Positions 57,627 to 64,000 of a stretch of 64,000 nt of DNA are shown here, piece after piece. The notes under the pieces were generated by a model that ran no database searches, was not told where the DNA came from, and was given only the letters and a program-made list of their open reading frames with translations. The DNA comes from an uncultured Stenotrophomonas sp. GTDB taxonomy: Bacteria > Pseudomonadota > Gammaproteobacteria > Xanthomonadales > Xanthomonadaceae. A program made the position numbers and the translations under genes. Numbering within the stretch: position 1 is the stretch's first letter; every line of letters begins with the position of its first letter. The stretch lies in contig CAJYNG010000022.1 of assembly GCA_913775725.1 (NCBI GenBank), positions 1 to 64,000 on the forward strand. The letters run 5' to 3'.

Positions 57627-59720
57627 TTACCAGATCACCACGCGCTTGTCGTCGGCACGCACCATCGCGTCGCCGGCCTTGCACTGGAATGCAGCGGCGT
57701 ACGACGGCATGTTCGACGGTGCACCGTTGGCACGGAAGTTGGCCGGCGCATGCGGGTCGGTGTTCAGGCGCACGCGCAGCTCGCCGTCGGTGAAGTTGCG
57801 GCGCCACACGGTGGCCCAGTTCATGAAGAAGCGCTGGTCCTGGCTGTGGCCGTCAACTTCGACATTCGCCTTCGGGTCTTCCTTCAGCGCCATCTGCAGC
57901 GCGTCGTAGGCCACGGTCAGGCCGCCCAGGTCACCGATGTTCTCGCCCAGGGTCAGCTTGCCCTTCACGAACACACCCGGCACCGACTCGTAGCCATCGA
58001 ACTGTGCGACCAGCTGGTCGGTACGTTCGGTGAAGGCCTTGCGGTCGGCGTCGGTCCACCAGTTGTCGAAGTTGCCGTTGGCGGCGAACTGGCTGCCCGA
58101 GTCGTCGTAGCCGTGCATCATTTCGTGGCCAATGACCGCACCGATGCCGCCGTAGTTCAGCGCCGGATCGGCCTTGGCGTCGAAGAACGGCGCCTGCAGG
58201 ATCGCCGCCGGGAACACGATCTCGTTCTTGGTGGCGTTGTAGTACGCGTTGACGGTCTGCGGGGTCATGCCCCACTCGGTCTTGTCCACCGGCTTGCCGA
58301 TCTTGTCCAGCATGTAGCGGTAGTTGAACGCGCGCGCCGCCTGCATGTTGCCCAGGTAGCTGTCGCCGTTGGTCTGCAGGCCGGCCCACTCACGCCACTT
58401 GTCCGGGTAACCGATCTTCGGGGTGAAGCTGGCCCACTTCTCCAGTGCCTTCTTCTTGGTTTCTTCGCCCATCCACGGCAGCTGCTCCAGGCGCGCCTTC
58501 AGCGCCTGCGACAGGTTTTCCACCAGGTGCTGCATGGCGACCTTCGACTCGGCCGGGAACACGGCATCGACGTACAGCTGGCCCAGGGCCTCACCCATGC
58601 CGCCGTTGACCGACTCCAGCACGCGCTTCCAGCGCGGCTGCATTTCCTTCTGGCCACGCAGGGTGGTGCCGTAGAAATCGAAATTGGCCTTCTCGAACTG
58701 GCTGCTCAGGTACGGCGAGGCATCGTCGATCGTGTGGAAGCGCAGGTAGGCCTGCCAGGTGCTGGCCGGCACATCGGCGAGCATCTTGTCCATTTCACCG
58801 AAGAAACCCGGCTGGGCCAGCGAGAACTTCTGCGCGGCCGGCACCTTCAGGGTGTCGAACAGCGCGGTCCAGCTGAAGTTCGGGGTCAGCTTGTCGGCGT
58901 CTGCGGCGCTGAGCGGGTTGTAGCGCTTGGCCGGGTCACGCATTTCGATGCGCGACATCGAGGCCTTGGCCAGGCGGGTTTCAAAGGCCATCACGGCCTT
59001 GGCCTGCTCGGCGGCCTGTGCAGCGTCCACGCCGGACAGGGTCAGCACCTGTGCGATGTAGGCCACGTAGGCATCGCGGATCTTGGCCTGCGCGTCGTCG
59101 AAGTAGTAGCCCTTCTCCGGCAGGCCCAGGCCGCCCTGGCCAACGTAGGCGATGACGTTGGCCGAATCCTTGTAGTCGGCATTGGCAAACAGCGAGAACA
59201 GCACGCCCTTGCCCTCGGCCTGGCTGTCGCGCAGGTACTGGGTGATGGCGGCGGTGTCGTTCAGTGCAGTGATCTTGTCCAGCTGCGGCTGCAGCGGTGC
59301 CAGGCCGGCCGCTTCGATCTTGGCCTCATCGTTGCCGGTCTTCCAGATGTCACCGATCTTGGCTTCCACCGATCCGGCCTTGGCCTGGCTGGCGGCGGCC
59401 TGCTGCACCAGCGCGTGCTGCACTTCCAGCGAGCGCTCGCGCAGAATCTCGAAGCTGCCCCAGGTGGTCTGGTCGCCCGGCACCGGGTTGGCCTTCAGCC
59501 ACTTGCTGTTGACGAAGCCATTGAGGTCGGTACAGGCCGAGATGGCCGGATCGAGGTCGGCGCTGTTGAGGCTGATCAGCGCGGTCTTGATCTGCGACTG
59601 GTCGAAGGCCGGCTTGGCGTCGGCACCGGCCGCCGGTGCGGTTTCATTCTTGCCACAGGCCGCCAGCGAGGCAGCGATGGCGATGGTCAGGCCCAGCGGG
59701 ACCAGGTTGCGGACGTTCAT
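57627..59720 (-). CDS. M13-family zinc metalloendopeptidase (PepO-like lipoprotein)
   Basis: A 697-residue exported peptidase. The N-terminus carries a lipobox (ASLAAC) after MNVRNLVPLGLTIAIA. The zinc site is HEMMH (532-536) within VIGHEMMHGYD, the third ligand is in GENIGDLGGLTVAYDAL, and the C-terminal NFRANGAPSNMP segment is the usual substrate-binding part of neprilysin/M13. It cuts peptides in the periplasm or outer membrane. It ends 25 bp from a terminator and starts downstream of a SMAG pair. Confidence 0.92.
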   Translation of the reverse strand: MNVRNLVPLGLTIAIAASLAACGKNETAPAAGADAKPAFDQSQIKTALISLNSADLDPAISACTDLNGFVNSKWLKANPVPGDQTTWGSFEILRERSLEVQHALVQQAAASQAKAGSVEAKIGDIWKTGNDEAKIEAAGLAPLQPQLDKITALNDTAAITQYLRDSQAEGKGVLFSLFANADYKDSANVIAYVGQGGLGLPEKGYYFDDAQAKIRDAYVAYIAQVLTLSGVDAAQAAEQAKAVMAFETRLAKASMSRIEMRDPAKRYNPLSAADADKLTPNFSWTALFDTLKVPAAQKFSLAQPGFFGEMDKMLADVPASTWQAYLRFHTIDDASPYLSSQFEKANFDFYGTTLRGQKEMQPRWKRVLESVNGGMGEALGQLYVDAVFPAESKVAMQHLVENLSQALKARLEQLPWMGEETKKKALEKWASFTPKIGYPDKWREWAGLQTNGDSYLGNMQAARAFNYRYMLDKIGKPVDKTEWGMTPQTVNAYYNATKNEIVFPAAILQAPFFDAKADPALNYGGIGAVIGHEMMHGYDDSGSQFAANGNFDNWWTDADRKAFTERTDQLVAQFDGYESVPGVFVKGKLTLGENIGDLGGLTVAYDALQMALKEDPKANVEVDGHSQDQRFFMNWATVWRRNFTDGELRVRLNTDPHAPANFRANGAPSNMPSYAAAFQCKAGDAMVRADDKRVVIW

Positions 59721-59804
59721 GAGGCTCTCCTGCGGGTAATTTCACAGGGTAGCCGGGGAGGCCCACGACAGGGACCGGCCAAAGGTCACAGGGGCGAGCT
59801 TCTT

Positions 59805-59896
59805 GTAGAGTCGAGCCATGCTCGACTGCGGTTGGCCTCTTGCCTCAGGGGTCATGAACCCGCAACGAAGAGCAGTCGAGCATGGCTCGACTCTAC
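59805..59896. repeat. SMAG pair, same core as the copy at position 1
   Basis: GTAGAGTCGAGCCATGCTCGAC at 59805 and the opposite copy ending at 59896 flank a 42-bp spacer. The core is the same as that at 1-26, so this copy is repeated at both ends of the window. Confidence 0.8.
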
Positions 59897-59927
59897 AAAA
59901 AGCGAAGGCCGGCTTGCGCCGGCCTTC
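59896..59927 (-). terminator. Rho-independent terminator after gpmA
   Basis: A perfect 10-bp stem (GAAGGCCGGC with GCCGGCCTTC) with a 4-base loop, followed on the minus strand by GCTTTTTG. It ends gpmA and overlaps the adjacent SMAG end. Confidence 0.85.
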
Positions 59928-59934
59928 TGCTTCT

Positions 59935-60684
59935 TTATTTCGCCTTGCCCTGGTTGGCCACGGCCTCAGCAGCCTTGCGTGCCGCCTCCGGGTCACCCAG
60001 GTAGCGGAACGACTGCACGGTCAGATCATCGTTCAGTTCGAACAGCAGCGGGATGCCGGTCGGGATGTTCAGCTCGAGGATTTCCTCGCGCGAGACGGTG
60101 TTGAGGTACTTGTACAGCGCGCGCAGCGAGTTGCCGTGGGCGGTGACCAGCACGGTCTTGCCGTCCTTCAGCTGCGGCGCGATCGCGTCGTGCCAGTACG
60201 GCAGCACGCGGTCCAGGGTGGTGGCCAGCGATTCGGTGCCCGGCAGTGCGTTGCGATCCAGGCCGGAATAGCGGCGGTCATGGATCGGGTGACCCGGATC
60301 TTCCAGTTCCATCGGCGGCGGCGGGATGTCGTACGAACGACGCCACACCTTGACTTGGTCCTCGCCGTGCTTGGCGGCGGTCTCGGCCTTGTCCAGGCCC
60401 TGCAGGCCACCGTAGTGGCGCTCGTTGAGGCGCCAGGACTTGTTCACCGGCAGCCAGTCCTGCTCCAGCTCGGCCAGCGCACCCTGCAGGGTGTGGATGG
60501 CGCGCTTCAGCACGGAGGTGTGGGCGACGTCGAACTGCAGGCCTTCCTCGCGCATCAGGCGACCGGCGGCGGCCGCTTCCCGGCGCCCCTGCTCGGTCAG
60601 GTCGACATCGACCCAGCCGGTGAAGCGGTTGTCCAGGTTCCACTGGCTCTGGCCATGGCGCAACAGTACGAGTTTACGGGTCAC
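59935..60684 (-). CDS. gpmA: 2,3-bisphosphoglycerate-dependent phosphoglycerate mutase
   Basis: A 249-residue glycolytic enzyme that interconverts 3- and 2-phosphoglycerate. The phosphohistidine motif [10 protein letters not shown] is near residue 7-16, the acid/base Glu is in [11 protein letters not shown] and the second His is in [13 protein letters not shown]. Length matches E. coli GpmA. The GTG at 60684 follows GGAGACC; the longer upstream frame is unsupported and overlaps the divergent endonuclease V gene. It is cytoplasmic and probably monocistronic, ended by a terminator. Confidence 0.93.
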   Translation of the reverse strand: MTRKLVLLRHGQSQWNLDNRFTGWVDVDLTEQGRREAAAAGRLMREEGLQFDVAHTSVLKRAIHTLQGALAELEQDWLPVNKSWRLNERHYGGLQGLDKAETAAKHGEDQVKVWRRSYDIPPPPMELEDPGHPIHDRRYSGLDRNALPGTESLATTLDRVLPYWHDAIAPQLKDGKTVLVTAHGNSLRALYKYLNTVSREEILELNIPTGIPLLFELNDDLTVQSFRYLGDPEAARKAAEAVANQGKAK

Positions 60685-60778
60685 TGCAGGGTCTCCAACG
60701 CGAGGAAAGGCAGGCCGCCATTGTAGCCCCGGGCGCCACTCACCGGGCCGTGGCACCGTGCATGCGATGCTGTGACCA

Positions 60779-61453
60779 ATGAATACGGTGATCGACCCCG
60801 GGCGCTGGGAAGGCAGCGTCGCCGCGGCCCGCGCGCAGCAGACCCAGCTGGCCGGCCGCGTGGAACGCCAGGACCGCCTGCCACGCAACGTGCGCTGGCT
60901 GGCCGGGCTGGATGTCGGCTTCGAAGACAACGGCGCCATCACCCGCGCCGCGGCGGTGCTGCTGGATGCGAAGACGCTGCAGCCCGTGGCGCAGGAGATC
61001 GCGCGGATTCCTACGGTGATGCCCTACATCCCCGGCCTGCTCAGCTTCCGCGAACTGCCGGCACTGCTGGCCGCGCTGGCGCTGCTTCCGCGGGCGCCGG
61101 ATCTGGTGTTCGTCGATGGCCACGGCATCAGCCATCCGCGCCGGCTGGGCGTGGCCGCGCATCTGGGCGTGGTCACCGACCTGCCGAGCATCGGCGTGGC
61201 CAAGTCGAAACTGGTGGGCCGGTTCGTCGAGCCGGGCGCCGAGGCCGGCGCGCATACGCCGCTGCTGGATGGCGATGAACCATTGGGCTGGGTGCTGCGC
61301 AGCAAGGTGCGCTGCAAGCCACTGTTCGTGGCCGGCGGCCATCGGGTCAGTGCCGATACCGCGCTGGCCTGGGTGCAGCGCACCCTGCACGGTTATCGGC
61401 TGCCGGAGCCGACCCGGCTGGCGGATCGGCTGGCCTCGCGCCGGGACGAATGA
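60779..61453 (+). CDS. nfi: Endonuclease V (deoxyinosine 3' endonuclease)
   Basis: A 224-residue repair nuclease. Metal-binding acids are Asp45 in LAGLDVGF, Glu92 in [11 protein letters not shown] and Asp113 in [13 protein letters not shown], matching the EndoV triad. The PYIPG wedge segment that senses deaminated bases is present (82-86). It nicks near deoxyinosine to start repair of deaminated adenine. Divergent from gpmA by 94 bp and followed by the CDF gene on the other strand. Confidence 0.92.
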   Translation: MNTVIDPGRWEGSVAAARAQQTQLAGRVERQDRLPRNVRWLAGLDVGFEDNGAITRAAAVLLDAKTLQPVAQEIARIPTVMPYIPGLLSFRELPALLAALALLPRAPDLVFVDGHGISHPRRLGVAAHLGVVTDLPSIGVAKSKLVGRFVEPGAEAGAHTPLLDGDEPLGWVLRSKVRCKPLFVAGGHRVSADTALAWVQRTLHGYRLPEPTRLADRLASRRDE

Positions 61454-61490
61454 CCGCACCGGGCATTCCCGGTGCGGCCTTCATTTTCAT

Positions 61491-62471
61491 TCAACGATGC
61501 ACGTGACCGCGATGGCCCTGCGCGTCCTCACCGTGGTCGTGGCCCTCATGGCCCTCCTGCTCGCCGCCCTTGGCCGGCGCTGGTTCACCACAGGCTTCGC
61601 CGCAGTGGTCCGCTTCGATCTGCAGTGTCACGTGCTCGATGCCGAAGTCATCGTGCAGGCGCCCGCCCAGTTCACGGCGCAGTGCATCGGCATCGGTGCC
61701 GTCGCGCATCACGATGTGCGCGGTCAGCGCCGGCGTGCTGGAGGCCAGCGCCCACACATGCAGGTCATGCACGTCCAGCACTGCGGCGTGGCCGGACAGG
61801 CTGTCACGTACCTTGGCCACGTCCATGCCCTTGGGCACGCCTTCCAGCAGCACGTTGATCGCCTCGCGCATCAGCACATAGGTGCGCGGCAACACCCACA
61901 GGCCGATCAGCACGGCCAGGATCGGATCGATCGGCTTCCAGCCGGTGAAGTGGATCAGCACCGCACCGGCGATCACCGCCACCGAGCCGAGCATGTCCGC
62001 CCACACTTCCAGGTAGGCGCCCTTCACGTTGAGGCTCTCGCCGCTGCCAGCCTGCAGCAGGCGCATCGAGATCAGGTTGATGACCAGGCCGGCCGAGGCG
62101 ATCACCAGCATGCCGGTGGAGGCGATCTCCTGCGGCTTGCTGAAGCGCCCGACTGCTTCCCACAGGATGTAGGCGGCAACCACGAACAGCATCGCGCCGT
62201 TGATCATCGCGCCCAGCGCTTCCAGGCGCGCATAGCCGTAGGTGCGACGCGCGTCCGGCGGGCGACGACTCAGTCGTACCGCGACCAGCGCGATCATCAG
62301 TGCAAGTGCATCGGTGGCCATGTGCGCCGCATCGGACAGCAGCGCCAGGCTGTTGGTCCAGAACGCGCCCACCACCTCGACGACGAGGAAGGTGGAGGTC
62401 AGGCCGAGCGCCCACCACAAGGGTTTCTCGTGGCGGATCTCGGATGGCAGGTGATCGTGGTCGTGGCCCAT
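61491..62471 (-). CDS. Cation diffusion facilitator (zinc/divalent metal exporter)
   Basis: A 326-residue CDF protein with six helices and a cytoplasmic C-terminal domain. His-rich ends (GHDHDH; GHEGHDHGEDAQGHRGHVH) suggest zinc. Site A in the second helix is His50xxxAsp54 (SDAAHMATD); the fifth-helix partner reads Glu155-x-x-x-Asp159 (YLEVWADML) rather than the usual His-x-x-x-Asp. It would export zinc, cobalt or a similar metal by proton exchange. ATG 62471 follows an AAAGGAG site. A Zur-like half-site lies about 65 bp before it. Confidence 0.88.
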   Translation of the reverse strand: MGHDHDHLPSEIRHEKPLWWALGLTSTFLVVEVVGAFWTNSLALLSDAAHMATDALALMIALVAVRLSRRPPDARRTYGYARLEALGAMINGAMLFVVAAYILWEAVGRFSKPQEIASTGMLVIASAGLVINLISMRLLQAGSGESLNVKGAYLEVWADMLGSVAVIAGAVLIHFTGWKPIDPILAVLIGLWVLPRTYVLMREAINVLLEGVPKGMDVAKVRDSLSGHAAVLDVHDLHVWALASSTPALTAHIVMRDGTDADALRRELGGRLHDDFGIEHVTLQIEADHCGEACGEPAPAKGGEQEGHEGHDHGEDAQGHRGHVHR

Positions 62472-62536
62472 GGCAACAGCTCCTTTGCGATGGAGGCAGG
62501 CTACGCCGGCGGCCGTGGGGAAACTATCACGGTGTT

Positions 62537-62547
62537 TATAACATTGC
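62537..62547 (-). promoter_or_regulatory. Zur-like half-site upstream of the CDF gene
   Basis: TATAACATTGC matches 10 of 11 positions of one half of the Zur consensus (TATAACATTTC), but the other half is not present. It lies about 65 bp before the CDF start. The half-match could be chance; a role in zinc response is a hypothesis. Confidence 0.3.
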
Positions 62548-62692
62548 AGGATCCGCGACGTGGGTCGCTGCAGCTTGCGCCGGTGCGGGGCCACATTATG
62601 ATGGCCGCATCCCCTCTGGAGGGGGAACGGGCAGCCGGATCGCCTCGGCGGTGCTGCCCGCAATGGACACCCAAGCACAAGGAATACGGAAC

Positions 62693-63619
62693 ATGTGGAC
62701 TACCAGGACCCCTTGGGTCGCCGTCGCCGTGGCCTGCGCGCTGGGCATGGCCGCAAACGCCTCGGCCAAGACCTGCCAGCAGAATTTCCGCTCGGTAGGC
62801 GACCCCCGCAATGGCCAGTTCTTCACCTCCGAGGTCACCCTTCCCGGCCTGAAGCCCCGCAGTGCGCTGGGCCAGCTGCGCAAGGCGGCACTCGACGAAG
62901 GCAACAACTTCGTCAGCGGCGATGTCATCAGCGAAACCGAAGGCCAGATGTACGTGCTGCAGACCGACACGAAGATGCCGCTGGTCAGCATCGTCACCGC
63001 CTCCAATGGCGGCAACGTGGTGGTCGGCACCAAGCTGTCACGCGGGCAGACCGCCAAGGAAGAGGACGCACGCAGCGCGCTGTGTGGCTGGCTGGACAAG
63101 CTCAAGACCGGCCCCGAAGGCGAGGCGATCGCCGAAGCCGTGCGTGTTTCCAGCGGTTTCGACAAGCCGATCCAGGCCACCGCGGTCGGCATGTCCACCG
63201 AAATGGGCAAGGACTCCAAGCGGCTGCAGCGGGAAGTCAACACCGCACCGCTCAGGGCGCTGTTCTCCGGCAGCAACACGCCACCGGATACCGACGCGAT
63301 GTACCAGCCGTTGCTCGTCAAGTATTTCGGCCGCCGTTTCATCATCGATGGCCAGGTGTACACCGCCCAGCCCAACCGCTTTGCCAAGACCTTCGAGGTG
63401 GGCTACCTGGTCACCAAGATGAAGGGAATCGGTGGCATCGGCGGACGCCAGTCGAACGACGACAACAATGCCAACTTCACCGTGCACTGTGCGCTTGCAC
63501 CGGATCAGATGGCGCTGGGCGCCACCCTGCGCGAGAACGACTGGGTGAAACTGGAAGGCGTGGTCGACAAGATGGATACCGGTGGCGTCCACCTGCGCGA
63601 TTGCCGGCAGGTGAAGTAG
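62693..63619 (+). CDS. Exported protein with C-terminal tRNA_anti-like OB-fold region
   Basis: A 308-residue protein with a signal peptide (TPWVAVAVACALGMAANASA). The mid part has VTASNGGNVVVGTKLSRG and a helix with a Cys; the C-terminal portion (LGATLRENDWVKLEGVVDKMDTGGVHLRDCRQV) looks like the tRNA_anti-like OB-fold family. The fold in related proteins is OB-like, yet without known RNA binding. I chose ATG 62693 with GGAATACGGA before it; an ATG 30 bp upstream is possible. Function unknown. Confidence 0.68.
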   Translation: MWTTRTPWVAVAVACALGMAANASAKTCQQNFRSVGDPRNGQFFTSEVTLPGLKPRSALGQLRKAALDEGNNFVSGDVISETEGQMYVLQTDTKMPLVSIVTASNGGNVVVGTKLSRGQTAKEEDARSALCGWLDKLKTGPEGEAIAEAVRVSSGFDKPIQATAVGMSTEMGKDSKRLQREVNTAPLRALFSGSNTPPDTDAMYQPLLVKYFGRRFIIDGQVYTAQPNRFAKTFEVGYLVTKMKGIGGIGGRQSNDDNNANFTVHCALAPDQMALGATLRENDWVKLEGVVDKMDTGGVHLRDCRQVK

Positions 63620-63665
63620 CCCCGCAGGCTGCGCCGGGGACCGCCCCGGCGCAGCGCTCATCGGA

Positions 63666-64000
63666 TCAGAAGCCGAAGCGCAGGCTGGCCCAGTACGCGC
63701 GGCCCGGCTCGTTGTAGGTCGCCGCGCCGGCATCGCTGCTGTTGGCCTCGCGGAACAGGCGCTTGTCGGCCAGGTTGTTGACGCCGAAACCGAAGCTGAC
63801 CGTCTCGGTCACCTTGTAGCGCGCGCTCACGCCCCAGATGTTGTACGCACCGCGATCCTGCAGTGCGATCGACGGGTCGCAGGTGCCGGTGCAGCGCGGA
63901 TCATTGTTGATGTTGGTGGTAGCCGGCTTCTGCTTGCCATAGAACGTGCCGGTCAGCAGCAGCGACAGCTTGTCGGTGGCCTGCCAGTCCAGCATCGTGT
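63666..64000 (-). CDS. C-terminal part of a TonB-dependent siderophore receptor (FepA-like), partial
   Basis: The frame runs off the window at 64000, so only the last ~110 residues are visible. They hold barrel strands GAYNIWGVSARYKVTETVSF, GFGVNNLADKRLFREAN and TYNEPGRAYWASLRFGF, ending in the aromatic terminus needed for Bam assembly. The NEPGRAYWAS close resembles FepA-type catecholate receptors. The organism group makes catecholate siderophores, so enterobactin-like uptake is plausible. It lies convergent with the OB-fold gene, 46 bp apart. Confidence 0.82.
   Translation of the reverse strand, partial: TMLDWQATDKLSLLLTGTFYGKQKPATTNINNDPRCTGTCDPSIALQDRGAYNIWGVSARYKVTETVSFGFGVNNLADKRLFREANSSDAGAATYNEPGRAYWASLRFGF

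Noticed and set aside
1-64000. CRISPR array or tandem spacer-repeat array
   Set aside because: No regular short repeats with unique spacers. Palindromes here are dispersed and have irregular spacing.
1-64000. tRNA or rRNA genes
   Set aside because: No cloverleaf with T-loop GGTTCGA-type sequence or rRNA-like segment noticed in the intergenic gaps; small RNAs cannot be excluded by eye.

Overview
The window is ordinary GC-rich chromosome from a Stenotrophomonas, most likely the S. maltophilia complex. I base this on gene content and order (creBCD, a PL5 polyuronate lyase resembling Smlt1473, RluF, THX, a FepA-type receptor) and on many short GTAG-headed palindromes of the SMAG/REP type. I see no rRNA, tRNA, CRISPR array, prophage, integron, insertion sequence or transposase. 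It reads as core genome with dispersed palindromic repeats, not as a genomic island.

Layout. 0-12 kb: HemJ-like protein, a methyltransferase, intracellular PHB depolymerase, a PadR/sensor-domain pair, a periplasmic cyclophilin, a giant imperfect palindrome (about 5.23-5.77 kb), a divergent EamA exporter/LysR pair, a small acidic protein, a DUF4349 lipoprotein with a GFA protein, and a DUF885 lipoprotein. 11-20 kb: polyuronate lyase, glucose-1-phosphatase-type acid phosphatase, an ABC exporter, a serine beta-lactamase-like hydrolase, a VOC/DUF72 pair, another EamA exporter and a lone AAA ATPase. 20.9-27 kb: three cyclic-di-GMP genes (GAF-GGDEF, membrane GGDEF, GGDEF-EAL) with rluF between the first two. 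27-37 kb: DEAD-box helicase, S4 protein, UbiH/UbiM-type hydroxylase, MAPEG protein, two exported proteins, an Ada-AlkA fusion with Ogt, an ENPP-type lipoprotein and the small ribosomal protein THX.

37-44 kb is a metal-linked block: MerC-like protein and a His-rich TonB receptor diverge from a Zur-box-like palindrome, and zur lies 6 kb downstream behind gltX. A TetR-MFS-HlyD efflux operon sits between them. 45.9-51.7 kb: M28 peptidase and the creB-creC-creD system plus a small linked gene; a near-perfect cre-tag and a hairpin covering the Shine-Dalgarno site precede creD. 51.7-64 kb: RlmJ, a GNAT protein, Mfd, an HD-GYP protein, an M13 peptidase, GpmA, endonuclease V, a CDF cation exporter, an exported OB-fold-like protein and the end of a FepA-like receptor that runs off the window.

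I did not find a clearly novel multi-gene system. The most interesting items are repeat structures with several families of long inverted repeats, the zinc-linked promoter region, the two layers of putative control ahead of creD, a THX protein with a histone-H1-like tail, and a nine-G run inside an exported phosphodiesterase gene. All calls come from reading the sequence; no database search was run.
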